Part shown: one piece after another, positions 37,088 through 50,000 of the stretch
Numbering within the stretch: the first letter of the stretch is position 1
Layout: every line of letters begins with the position of its first letter
NCBI RefSeq assembly: GCF_000972845.2
Contig: NW_020853550.1
Span: 1 to 64,000 of the forward strand
Length of the DNA stretch: 64,000 bases
Source: Larimichthys crocea
Lineage: Eukaryota; Chordata; Actinopteri; Sciaenidae
Direction: 5' to 3'
The notes under the pieces: model-generated
The model's input: the letters and a program-made list of their open reading frames with translations, nothing else
Database searches by the model: none
What the model was told of the DNA's origin: nothing
Translations under genes and position numbers: made by a program

Positions 37088-37388
37088 GTAATCGTTGTGG
37101 TTATTACTATGAATCCTTCTTGTTTTACTGTTATTATGAATATATGTAGTAGTTAACAGTAGTAACATTTTCATAGAACACTGTAGTTACTGTAGCAAAC
37201 TTGACAGTGATGGATGCAGAATGTCACGATGCGTGTTTGAACTTTAATGTCTTGGAGCTTTCTATGAAATTCTGTTTAATATGACTCCATACAAACACTG
37301 ACTTCATTCTGAGGCGCTGCTCCTTGAATTAGAAATGCACAACGGCGCCATCTAGTGGATTTAATTTAATTCAATTTAATGATCAGGA

Positions 37389-38673
37389 TTAGAGATGTCA
37401 AACTCGGATGCTTTGGGAATTCGGATCTTTCTGAGTCAATCACTAAACACATCCGGATCTTATGAGTCATTTGTCCATAAGCATATAAATTCTACCAGTG
37501 AAACACAAGCCCGCCTGTCTTAGACTACAAACAGGCTAAATATATTTAAATTTGAGAGCTATTATACGAGGAGGGCAGTTTACTGTTTGTGCATTTGAAA
37601 TTTTGATGCAGGAAATAAAACTTTTTTATTTTCATTTTTTCTAACATTAAGTATGAGGCTGTTTACTTCACAGTGTTTTTATTTAGCTGCATTATGTTAA
37701 ACTGACACAAATACAGATCATATTCTCATATTATATTAACACATAATGCTGCAAATAAAATGCTCCTCTCACAGTGTTTAGGCTATATTATCCTAGCCTC
37801 TAAAGTTTATTAACTAATTGTGTTAAATAAAGTGTGGTGAATAGGAGCATTATTATTAACAACATATAACGCTGCAGTTGCTACTGTACATAGGAAAAGA
37901 TCCAGTCAACTCGGTTGAATCAGTGAATCATTTGGGTCTGCTGGATCAGGGAGCGATCCTGAATCTGAATCTGAATCCAGGACTGTGCTTCTGAGTCTGA
38001 GTCTGCAGGAAGTTATAATAATAATAATAATGCCTTTATTTATATAGCATCTTAAAAAACAGTATCTACAAGGTGCTTTGACAGACAAGCATGAACAAAA
38101 TACTCAAAATAAAATACGCAAAATAAGAAGAACCAACAACATTTAGAAGACAATAAAAAGCAATTCAAAAATGTTTTTTTAAAAGTTAAGAAATGCATAG
38201 ATTCCTTAAACAACCACATAACAAGTCTGAGTCATTTGAGTCTGCAGGATCGGTGAGCAATCCGTGGGTCTCCTGAGTCTTTTGGTTCTTTTGAGTCTTT
38301 TGGTTCTCGGGTGTTTCCAGCTCTGTACAGATTTACTCAATGGATCTGAATCTGAATCCGAATCTATGCTAGTGAGTCTGAGTCTGCACTGCTAGAAGTT
38401 ATGCTGACATCTAAGTCTTGACTTCCGAAGCTATTCTGGTGGTGGAAACGAGCTTATTGTCAACAATAATAGCGAGGCATGTTGTAATGAGATTGTACAG
38501 GTTAAAAGGAGTGGAGTGAATGACGCAATTTATCATTTTAATCTGCATATGTGGCCTGCTGTTAGACAGATGTAGGACGTAAAGATCCGGGTTAATGGAG
38601 ACTATGACTCGTGAATCCCGAGTCAGTTAGAGGATCCGGGTTAATGATTCAGATGAATCGCGAGTCATACACC
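37389..38673. mobile_element. candidate hAT-like element with nested (AAT)n repeat
   Basis: Starts TTAGAGATGTCAAACTCGG and ends GAGTCATACACCACTAA; the ends are weakly inverted. GATCAGGA before and AATCAGGA after agree at 7 of 8 bases if the right end is trimmed. The interior is full of GAATCTGAATC/GAGTCTGAGTC repeats and holds a nested repeat at 38015-38215. In the putative helz2 5' intron. Confidence 0.45.
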
Positions 38674-39439
38674 ACTAATCAGGACTGAGCCAAGGTCACT
38701 GAAGTGCCAATAATAAGTTAAAGCTCACCCTCTAATAAAATTGTTGTGATCATACAGGTATTATTATTATTGTTATTATTATCATTATTATTATATGATA
38801 ATAATATTTATTATACAGAAACTGTTACCAACTTAAATAAAACATAAATCAAAATGTGTTTATATTTCGCGGTATTTACTCTCAAAATAAACATGTTTTG
38901 CTCGAGTTGGAGCCTTAGTAGCAACACAGAAAATTTCAAGTCCCAGTTAAGTAACATTAAAGCTCTGCAGAGAAGTTTCTCAAACTGAATAAATTCCTAC
39001 AACATATGAAGTATTCTGTTTCAGTCCATATTAGTTAACCAGCCTGCTGTAACTTCAGTGAATTTATATTTTTATATTTTCCTGAGCATTTGTTGGATAA
39101 TATGCTCTTTATTAGATATTATAACATCCAAATTTTTTTCCTGAAATAACAACAAAAAAAAACTTTTCCTGTTGTTCAGTATTCGTCAATATCCAATATC
39201 CTGCACCTTTCAGGACTCAGACTGTTTTTTGCAGCAGCTCTGGCAGTTATAATGTTACCATGGAGATAGCAGAGTAATATTTTTAATGATGATCATGGTG
39301 TGATCTCACGCTGATTTAAGCATGTTCCAAATTGATTGTCTAGTTGACGAGTCAGACTGCTTTGTCAGAACTACTTGTTGTATTGAATATACTGAGCACA
39401 CTTCTTATTATGCTTTTTTCTATATTGTTTTCCTTTTAG

Positions 39440-39488
39440 GCAAATTCTATCTGGACATTTCTCTGGCCTTCATGTCGCTATAGATAAG
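39440..39488 (+). other. helz2: candidate second non-coding exon of helz2
   Basis: A strong pyrimidine tract and acceptor (TTGTTTTCCTTTTAG) precede 49 bases ending at AAG/GTTAGT. It has an ATG followed by a stop after three codons. The acceptor of the following exon with the start codon was not resolved. Confidence 0.35.
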
Positions 39489-39680
39489 GTTAGTTACTCC
39501 CTTAGTTAATTAGACTAAATCTGGGTCTATTGTGACTGACTGCAGCCTGAAAATGCTAAACTGAAATAATATACTTTTGGGATGAATTGCTCAAGCCTTG
39601 TGCGCATTCCTACAATCTACAAGGCCATTAAACATTTTCCTGGATGCTGGTGCTGACTTAAGCACTATGAATGTATCACA

Positions 39681-41029
39681 ATGTCAGCTAGCAGGTCCAA
39701 ACTGGCTCCTCTTTTATCAACACATGACCTCAAACTTGTATGCAGTAAGTGCTCTGTCAAGGAGAGAGAAATTACGTATATGTTAAAATCCGTCCACCAC
39801 CAGTGTGCACGCGATTTCCTGCTCTGCAAAGCCAAGGGTGGCAGAAAATGGAGGCCTATTTCTAGGCGGCCCATGTTTCCAAGCCCAAGTCGGTATGAGG
39901 TATGTTACCACTTTGTGGAGGACCTTGGTTGCACAGTCCACAAGAACCGGTGTACTTTTGCCAGAAGTGATGAGGAAGCTGCTGTGTGGACATTTGAAAA
40001 GCATCACAAATTAGACCATGTGGTTCTCTGTGATCTTATAACTCAGTCTGAGAGAGGATCTGATCAGCCTGACAACTCTGCACCTCAAGGGGATGTTTTG
40101 GCAACTCTAGATTTGAAGGCTGTGTGTGATCTGTGTTCTGTCAAGAAGAAGGAAATAACATACACAGTTCAGTCAGTCAGTCACAAGTGCAGCAGAAATC
40201 TGCTTTTAGCCAAAGCCAAAGCCTCAAACCAATGGAGGCCTGTCTCTGAGCCTCCTCAATGTGAACGTTTTGGTAAAAATGTTCTTTACCAAAAGTGCAA
40301 CTTTTTTGTTGAGGGCTTTGGATGTACACAGCATGGAGAGGCATGCACCTATGCCAGAAGCTGCGAAGAGGCTGCTGTATGGAACTATGTCAGGGACAAG
40401 AAAATTGATAAAAATCAATTGCTCAGCCTTGTAATTGAAAGAGAGCCTATTCCAACACCAGAAAGCGCAGCTAAAAGCATGCTTAAGCAGTTTTCAGGTA
40501 AATTCATTGAGCTCTGCAAAGACTGCTTTCATGATCGCCCACAAATATTGACAGCTAAACGGTGGAACGAAACTTGCTCAGCAGATGCAGCGCACCCCTG
40601 GGATCCAGTCTTAGTACATCACCTATCAGAGTATAATGGAAAGCAAATCTACAGCCAGGTGCGCCCCCTCCCCCCGAACTGTCAGTTTAAGTACTGCAGT
40701 CATGTCTGGCAAGGTATGCCCTGTTGGCATGAGGCCAGCCACTGCCAGTCTGCCCAGAGCGAGGTGGAGATGGCCGTGTGGAAAGCGGAGCACAGCGGAC
40801 TCTCAGTTCCGCCTCATCTCCTTCAGTTGAGTGAGCCGGAACAGACGCAGACCAGACAGGTCGCCATGTACTGCAAAGTTTGCCTCCTGTCCCTGTCCTC
40901 CCCAGAGAGCTTCTACAAGCACTGCTCCTCTTTGGAGCATGCCCAGTTACTTTCTGAGGACACCACCACCAAGTGGAGAGGACGACAGCCTCCACACAAC
41001 CTCCAAGCTGATTTATGGCTCTGTGAAAG
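39681..41029 (+). CDS. helz2: helz2 exon 1 (aa 1-450): zinc-finger repeats
   Basis: Contains two close internal repeats (KLVCSKCSVKEREITY and KAVCDLCSVKKKEITY), each followed by a CCCH-like finger ending in GCTVHKNRCTFARS or GCTQHGEACTYARS and EEAAVW, then a third, diverged pair with CSHVWQGMPC. Near the end is a C2H2/U1-type finger, YCKVCLLSLSSPESFYKHC. These resemble the Cys-rich N-terminus of HELZ2. Donor GTAAGC at 41030. Confidence 0.92.
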
Positions 41030-44000
41030 GTAAGCAACTCTACTACCCTTTACATGTAGGCTCATGCTTTATCATTGGCTTTGTCCCACTCACACTGCAG
41101 CATTAGGGCAGCAGTAGCTTAGCCTGTGGCTTGGGAACTGGGAGGTAGTGGCAGTATGGAATGGACTGGTAGGTGTTCTAGAGGTGCCCTTGAGCAAGGC
41201 ACCAAACCCCAAACGTGCGCACATCCGTGTGTGTGTGTGTCTGTGTGTGTGTGTACTTCCGGCCTAAGTATGAGCAATCAATAGAGAAATATAGTTTTAT
41301 GGGACTTTAGTAACATTAGTGATATTCTCTGTTTCTGTTATTGTCGATAAAAATGGAAATACTAACACTGTGTTAGTCTGTCTGTCAATACTCTCTGACA
41401 TCTCCAGTTTGTCTGTGATCCAGTCCCATTCATTCACACTGGACAAAATCTGCGTTGTGAATACATATTATCATTTTCTACTCTGAGTAATTTACAGCAA
41501 CAGTCTTTTTACAAACAGATCTCAAATGGGAGGCACTTGTTGGGGGCTATGATCAGCAGTGGATTAATCCACATTTGATGCTCCAGAGTTTGTGGCAGCA
41601 GAGCGGTGTGTGTGACTCAAATCAATCAATTAAGTTGGCATCATTTTCTATTCTTGGCATCCCAAGATACTTTGAGAATTATTGAAGTTATTATTTGTGA
41701 TTATCTTTGATAATCCTAATAGCCAACGCTAAGCCACACAGATTGGTGCCCCTTTTAACCATTCAGAATCTCAGACTGGAGGGGAATTGAACCACCGATT
41801 ATCTGATTAGTGGACGACCCACTCTACCTCCAAGCCACAGCCGCCCAACGATCTTTCCCTAACCATAACCAAACTCAACCAAGTGCTTTTGTTGCCTAAC
41901 CCTGACCAGAGGCTGGACATGAATGATGATGCCACAGTCGTGCACTTTGTCATTCACCCTAAACTCCTTGCATCTCCAGTGCACATACATAAAGGAATAA
42001 TATGTATCAAAATGAAGATACACACACAATATTTCTGAGTAGGAACTTTCTGTGGGATCTGTTGACAATAATTTTACTCATAAAACATCACTAAACTTAT
42101 TTTCATTGTGTCCCAGTTCTATGCTACACACCAATCTCAATCAGTGTGTTCATTTTGTAAAATTATAATTAATAAACTAAATGACATAAATACACTCAAA
42201 GACGCCAACAGACAACAATACCATGAATTACAATACATATTGTTATAGATATTTCCTATATAGATTTTATGTACGTAATTATTGTGTCATAATTACATGA
42301 CAAATATCTGTTAAGAGGAAACCATGGGCAAAGCTTAGCGGCTGATGGCTGCCATGACAGACATCACATCACACTATCACATTAAAACTGACTGGAGGGA
42401 CACCACTATGGACTGTACATTCAGTTGCTTTTGTGATTGACTGTCTGCAGTTTTAAGAATTAACTCGATATACAGTAAACAGCATTTACTGTACTATATA
42501 TAAATGAGTATACATTTTCATATAAACTTTGTAATGTCTATGCACATTTTTGTGTATTTGGGTTTTATTTTCTAGTATATTTTATATTTTTTATGCATAT
42601 TGTTGATGACCTATGCAAGGTTGTGCATTTTTGAGTGTTCTCACATTTTTTTAATGTATTTTTTATTTTTAGCCTATTGTAAACAACGTGGACTAAAATA
42701 GAACTGTTGTTGCTCCTTTGCACATAAATGTGCACATTGAAACCTATTACTACACTATTTTCAATCCTGCTCAAGATTTTATGAAATATAAAAACTATAT
42801 AAAATTTAAGGGTTAAAATTAAAAATAATTTTAAAAAATCATTAATATTTGATATGTATGATTAGGACTGATGCTGGTTTTATTTTTTATTTATTTATAA
42901 TTTATAAGATTTTTATAGCTAACCCTAACCCTAGCGTTGCAGGGCACCAGAGGGTTAATTGATACATGATTTGTAATATACTGCTAAACTTTTCATCCTA
43001 GACCACAAACTTGTGAGTACGGCAGTAAGTGCCCAAAAGCTCATTCTGTGGAAGAACTGCAGGAGTGGATGATGCGTGCTGCAGAAGAGAAGAAGATCAG
43101 ACATAGCATTGAAGCCCAGGGTCTCATGTGCTATAATGAAAGACTCTTGGAGGAATACAGAAACAGCAGTAATGAAGTGCCTGTTGTGAGTACAGCCTTT
43201 TGTGTCATTATTCTCTAATTCTGTTGTTCATTTGTCACCAATCCCACCGTCTTTCTAATGTAGTTCATCACCGTATATACATGCATACATACTTACATAC
43301 ATACACACACACACACACACGCACACACACACATACACACACAAATATACATACACTGTGAAATCCATAAAGTAGAAATAATTTTGTTTTCAGACACATC
43401 CCTTTATTTATTCCTATTTATACACATCAGCTTAATTGTGGTTTCAATAAAGTTTAGATACAAATTATTTATTAATAATAAATCACATCACAACACAACA
43501 CACTCAGTTCATGAGAAGAGGTACATATTTTATTTTTATATTTAATTATTTTATTCCAACTTTATGGGCCACAGTGTATATGAATGTATTATACCTCCTG
43601 CAGAGACCATCTAGCATCAAGTGTTTTAATGAGGACTCTTTCATTTTCAGTGAGCTCTCGACATTTTACCATTCACCTTTTTATACCCATCCCATTAGTG
43701 GTGACTGTGGCTGTGGGTGCATTGTAGGGTGTTTTTATCCAGTGAATGAATTAAACTTCTGTAGGATGGCAAAACGAAAATTCCAGTTGAACTTCCCAAA
43801 TGCTTATTCCACATCTAGTCACATTATGATTGTTGGTGCTTTATTTCGTTTAATAATTAATTACAGTATTTTAAATCACTATTTCAAATGTCTAACAGTT
43901 ATCAGAACAAGTTGACGACGTCAGGATCTCTTGTGATGAAGATTTAACTGTGACGTGTGAACAGAACAATACAACACTGCAATGGAACTTCCAAATTGAA

Positions 44001-47000
44001 ACAGAGGTAAGATTTTCAGCAGATAATTGTAACAGGTATGAAGCTTGTAGTAATTAAAGAATAAGCAACTAACTAATTAACTGAAAGTTAAGGCAAAATG
44101 ATTTTTACTCAGTTGTAAGTGAATTTAAAACCCTCAACAGAGACTGTCTGATGACAGCAGGGAGGTTATTCCAGAGGGAGGAGGCAGGCTAGGAAAAGGC
44201 CCTTCAAAAGAAGTCAACATGCTGCCATGTTGACTTCTTTTGAAGTCACCGGACAGAAAGGAGTGCTGTATAGTCAGGTGGCAGACTCTGTGTATGTCTG
44301 TGGATGTGCCTCGTTCCTTGTGCACTGGTGCACTGGTATACGTGGCCGTTCTAGTCAATGTTTCAAACCCCACGGGCATTGCCATGATCTGTTTCAGAAG
44401 CAGATCTCTGCTTGGCTCTGCCGAGAATACCCAGCTGTTCCATTTTTTGAACAGCATACCGTGAGCAGCCCGTGTTAATTTTGCACAAAACAGCTCAAGT
44501 TGGCTGGTAGCCAGACACAGAAACGGCATAGAGAATCCAGTCAGTTTTCAAAATAAAACACCCTGTGCAAACTTCTGAGCGTAAAAATGAAAAGCCAAAA
44601 AGCAGCATATTTACACATCCAGAAGCATATTAAGAAGCACCTAAACAAAGGAAAGTGACCAAATCTGATGAAGTAAACAAGTCTGGCGGGATAAACGCTC
44701 CGCTTCTGAAACGCTCCCAGTGGGGTTTGAAGTCACGTGGAGAACGGACCAAAACAGCGCTGCGGCTGGGACATGACAAAGACATGTCTGGTGGATGTTA
44801 TGGAAATTTCTATTATATGGGGTCACATGTGGGCCTTGAGGTCCTCAGCAGTATTAGTTGTTTGGCTTTGCTTGAGAACAGCAGGTGCCAGTCTATCTCA
44901 ACCCTGTGGTGACCTGGGTCGAAGGAACTGAAGGTTGCCTTCCTAGACATAATATAGATAGATATATAGATAGCTTGCCGTTGACGTTTCATTAACATAA
45001 ACAGACAACAGTGTCTCCAGACTAGAATGTGCTGACAGTAACACTAACATGGGTAAATACATTCTCTTTGACTAATTCTGTTATCTGTTAGGGTTTCAAT
45101 TTTGACCACCAGCACGGGTTGGGCAGAATGTAAGACTCAGACACTTCTGATGAACTTTGAGAGTGTCTCTAATTCTCCTTGATCAAGCATCAATAAATAA
45201 TACAGCATAAGACATCAGAGGCTCCTGAACACTTTCTGAACTGCTGATCTCACCTTTGACCATTGATTCCAGCAATTTCTCCACCACAGTGGGGTTTTGA
45301 TGTTACTCTTTTACTTTTATTTCAACCGTTTTTATTTCATCTTCCAGAAATATTTATTTTGGTATGCTATGCTCATTGCTACTTTTCTTTCTATACAGAG
45401 ACAGCTTGTGCATGTGGCACTGTTGAAGCAAGAACCAGGAGCTTCTTTCACCCTTGGTGACATCAGTTCTGTACCCTGCATCTACTCCTCAGGTGAACAC
45501 TTTCACAGTGATGACATGACCTATGACATCACCGTGTCTTTCACATGCATCAACCCGGGCCTCTATGAACAGTGGTTAGTGCTAGATTTTGACATGAGAC
45601 CAGTGCTTGTGAGGAAATTTAGAGTAAGAGTTGGCCAGCTGTCATTGGATGACACTGAAGAACAGACTGAGAACCGTGGAGCCAACTTTCATAGTGTTGA
45701 GCGATGGCATCGAGGGAACAGGGTGATCATCCCAGGTTCCTCCAGGACAGAAGAACACGAGGAGCTATTAAAGGAGTACAAGCCCCCTCAGATTAATATT
45801 CAGTATAAATCCTCCTACAACAGCCAAACACCTCTGAATAACGAGAACTACAAAGAAAGAATGCACCACTTCCTGTACAATGAAGAATGGGCAGAGGACC
45901 AGATTGTTTCAAGGTATTATGCTTAACTCTAGTCTTTCTTTTTACACTGCTTGGAATATGCACAAATTCATAAAACAATGCCTACCAAACAACAATGTCT
46001 TTGTCTTATTTCCTTTAGACTCAATGTTTGTGGAGAAATTACAACACTGGATAGTACACAGTTTGGCATGACAGAAGCACCTGGGGGACTGTTCTGTACT
46101 GTCTCAATTCCTTATAGCCTCACACCAGACACCCCTGAGGGACAGGCACTAAAACGAAGCATCCAGTCTGCCTTGATAGCCCCTTCAAGTGGTCAAAACT
46201 CAAGGGTCTATGAAGCCACCATCCTGAAAGACAAAACAAGTGAGCACAAAATGTACTTGCATCTGTCCAAAAAATGTTGCTCTGATCTTCTTCTCCAAAG
46301 CAATGAATCGTATCGAATGGAGGTACAGTTTCAGCTGAACCGCCACAGCTTCTGCACCATGCATAAGGCAGTCGACCTCCTACCTGATACAAAAAGAGTG
46401 TTACCAGACCTTAAAAACTGTGGAGTTCCTGTGAATGACATGCTTTATGAGCAGCTGAATACAAAGCAGCCGAATACAAAGCAGAAGTTAGCAATTGACT
46501 TTATCACTGGGAATTCCAGTGGCCAAAAATTTGTGGCGCCACTCCTCATTTATGGACCATTTGGAACTGGGAAAACATTTACTCTTGCTACAGCAGCCAG
46601 AGAGCTTTGTAAGCAGCCTAACAACAAAGTGCTCATTTGCACCCACACCAACAGGTAATGCATACAAAATATTGTCTCTTTTTAAACCTTGTGTTATTTT
46701 CAAAGTATTAATCCAGGCTAATCTCTTTGCTATAACTGTACTCTTGTAAAGAAGTTTTAATTTATTAATGCCTACATGTATTATTTCTTTGACATTTTTG
46801 CTTCCTTTCAGTTCTGCAGATCTGTACATCAGAGTACATTTCCATCCCTTCATCAAGAAACATGTTGGAATGAAGCCAATTCGAATGAAAGCAAACAAAC
46901 AAGGGAATGCTTTGTCTGCCACAGATGACATTACTTTGAATTACTGTTTTCTTTCGGAAGATAGAAAGTATTTTCTACCACCTACAAAAGCTGCCCTAGA

Positions 47001-50000
47001 TCGCCACAATATAATCATTACCACAACAACAATGGCAAGATCTTTTCATGACCTAAAACTCCCAGAGGGATACTTCACCCACATACTAATTGATGAAGCC
47101 TCTCAGATGCTAGAATGTGAGGCCTTGATGGCCCTTGGTCTTGCTGGGCCAAACACCAGAGTTGTTTTGGCTGGAGATCACATGCAAATGGGACCCAAAC
47201 TTTTCTCAGTTGACGACCATCACCGTTCAAATCACACACTCCTTAATCGTTTGTTCCACTACTACCAAGGCCAAAATTGTGATGCTGCCCAGAACAGTAG
47301 AATCATATTCAGTGAAAACTACCGCTCAACCAAAGAGATTGTGGAGTTTGTGTCCACCCATTTCTACGTTGGTAAGAATGATATTATCACAGCTACTGGA
47401 GAAATTCCGGCTCCTGAAAATGGCCATGCCCTAAAGTTTCACCATGTTAGGGGAGAGTGTCTCTTGGACACTGTGTCAGTGTCTTGGTATAACACAGAAG
47501 AGGTTTCCAAAGTGGTTGAAGAAGTCAGAGCGATTCTCCAACACTGGCCATCGACCTGGGGTACCAAGGACCAAAGCTCAATCTGCATTCTATCAGAGGG
47601 AGTTCAGGTAAGTTAAAATTTTGCATCTGTCACAAGACTGAAAAAAAACTATTAATTGGATCAATGACACAGTGAACCGTTTGTTACTCTTGGTTTGTAG
47701 GTTCGGCAAATTAGGAGGGCGCTTTCGAGAGGAGGCCTACCTAAAGTTCACGTTGAGAATCTTGCAAATGTGCAAGGTAATTTAATATAACTTTAAGAAC
47801 TCTTAAATGATTATCCCAATTTGTTAGACAATGGATGGCTAAACTAAAACTGTGCAAGCATTATCTTTCACATGCGCACTATATACTATTGTCATTTAAC
47901 ATAATAAATGTTGTCTTCATGTCTTAACAGGCAAAGAGTTCAGGGCAGTCATAATGACAGCTGTCCAAACACGTGACAGCCTAAACACGTCTCATCTGCC
48001 TGGTCTGGAGCTCTTTAATGATGCCCGTGTGTTAAACACTGCGATGACTAGGGCTCAGTCTCTCGTGGTTGTGGTTGGAGATGCTGCTGCTCTCTGTTGC
48101 TTTGGGAAATGCTCAGGAGTCTGGAAAAGCTACACAGACCACTGCATTAGCAACAACAGTGTGGCACCACAGCATTTTACCAAAGATTTCTTTGAAAAAG
48201 ATGTTAAAGAAACGGCAAGGTTTCAAAAGTCTGAACATCTGGATGAAAGCAAAATTCTCACTGATGCTATTCTTCAAGAGTTGAAAGATGAATATGAACA
48301 GCTAAAAGAAAACACTTTAGATGAAGACAATTTGGAACATGAAGACTTTGATCACCACAAGCTAAGATCATCAAACAGTGTCACTGATGTTTGCACAGAC
48401 CTTTTGGTATTGTGTAAAAAACAGCCAGAGATTTACAAGCAAGGAAAGTTGGTGAGGGAGACCTATAACAGAGGTTATGTCATACCATTTCAAAACCCCA
48501 CCAAACGTATAAGCATTACAGGAAGGGAAAACCTGCGTATGGTCTTCACTGGAGATGAAGTGGTCATAAACACTGGACGTGTGGTCAGCATCACCAAAGA
48601 AGTGGAATCAGCCCGTGTACTTGTGTGTCTGCTTGAGGATGAAGATCACAGCAAACCAAGACAGAATTCTGAAGACCAATTTGTCAAAAGAACAATGGTG
48701 CCCATCACAAAATCTGCACCCAAAATACGCATACTGATCAGCAAGAAAAGACGCAACTTTCTTCCTATATGGGAGAAAATTAATGGACAGTGGACAGTTG
48801 CAACACATAAACATATCGATGAAAACCTCACACAGAACAATGTATTTATCGTGCAAGTGATTGGTTGGAAAAAACATTGTTCTATTCCATTGGGAAATGT
48901 CATAGATATTCTTCCAGTTGGAACATCCTTGAATGATGGACAAAGGATCCTGAAAGAAGAATTTAAAGTTGCACCCCCTACATCAGGTGAGGGTTTCTCC
49001 ATCACAGAAGAAGACATCACATCCAGACTGGACATGCGTGAAGTAATCACTTTCACTATTGATCCAGAAGGAGCAAAAGTGTTGGATGATGCCATCAGTG
49101 TAAAGGAAATTGGAGATCACTATGAGCTGGGAGTCCATATTGCAGATGTGGCAAGCTATGTGAGTCCAGGTAGTAAATTTGATGAGGATGCAAAACAGCA
49201 TGGTACTGCATATCACGGCAGTGGTGAAAACACCATTCATATGTTTGACCTAGACTTGAGCACTAAACACTTCAGTCTCCTGCAAAATCAAGATCGCAGG
49301 GTGGTTTCATTAATGTTCGAAGTAAACAAGCAAACAAATAAGATCATTGGAGAACCCAAATTCCAGCTGTCACTTATTAAGTCTAATAGGCAATTCTCTT
49401 ATGAAGAGGCTGAGGACATTATCTCCACAAGATATAGAGAGAGACCTAATTTTGACACAGTAGAAGACTGTGTCACAGTGGCCTATTGTTTTGCAAAAGC
49501 TCAAAGGAAGAATAGACTTGTGGATTGGGCTTATTCTCAACCTGATGATAAGAGATTGCCCGGACATCGCAAAGCCCATCTCATGGTTGAAGAGCTGAGT
49601 GTGTTATTCAATACACTTGCATCAGAGAGATTGATTGAATCAGAAAAAACCAGGTATCTCACACCACTTCGCTGTCAGGAGAGTCCAGATCCTGAAAAAA
49701 TAGAAGAATTAAGAGAGAAGAAAAGTGCAGAATTAATACCACTGTCTTTCCAACTGCGGCACAAAGTTGTCCCTGTGGAACAAGCCCCAAACTATGAAAA
49801 TTTCCCCATACTTACAAAAGTGTGGAGAGATATCCTGTCAGCTGCCAAGGCAGATGATATAGACAGTATGGTGGACCTGATTGCTGCAGATGACATCTAC
49901 CCTCTCCTGCAACCACTCATTGATCAGTTCAGAAGGTGCTCTAGAAAAGCTTCTATCATCCGTTCCAACCTGTCCAAAGCAGGCCATGGGCATTATTCTC

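Noticed and set aside
37087..39439. Search for gmeb2 or another gene between stmn3 and helz2
   Set aside because: Only short random ORFs, GAGTCTGAGTC-type repeats and microsatellites were seen.
41745..41850. Possible tRNA gene on the minus strand
   Set aside because: A- and B-box-like words are present but no acceptor stem or anticodon arm can be paired; it fits a SINE head.
45880..46071. Small ORFs running through helz2 introns, such as extensions past 45913 and 46654
   Set aside because: They are intron read-through; splice sites on each side restore conserved helicase sequence.
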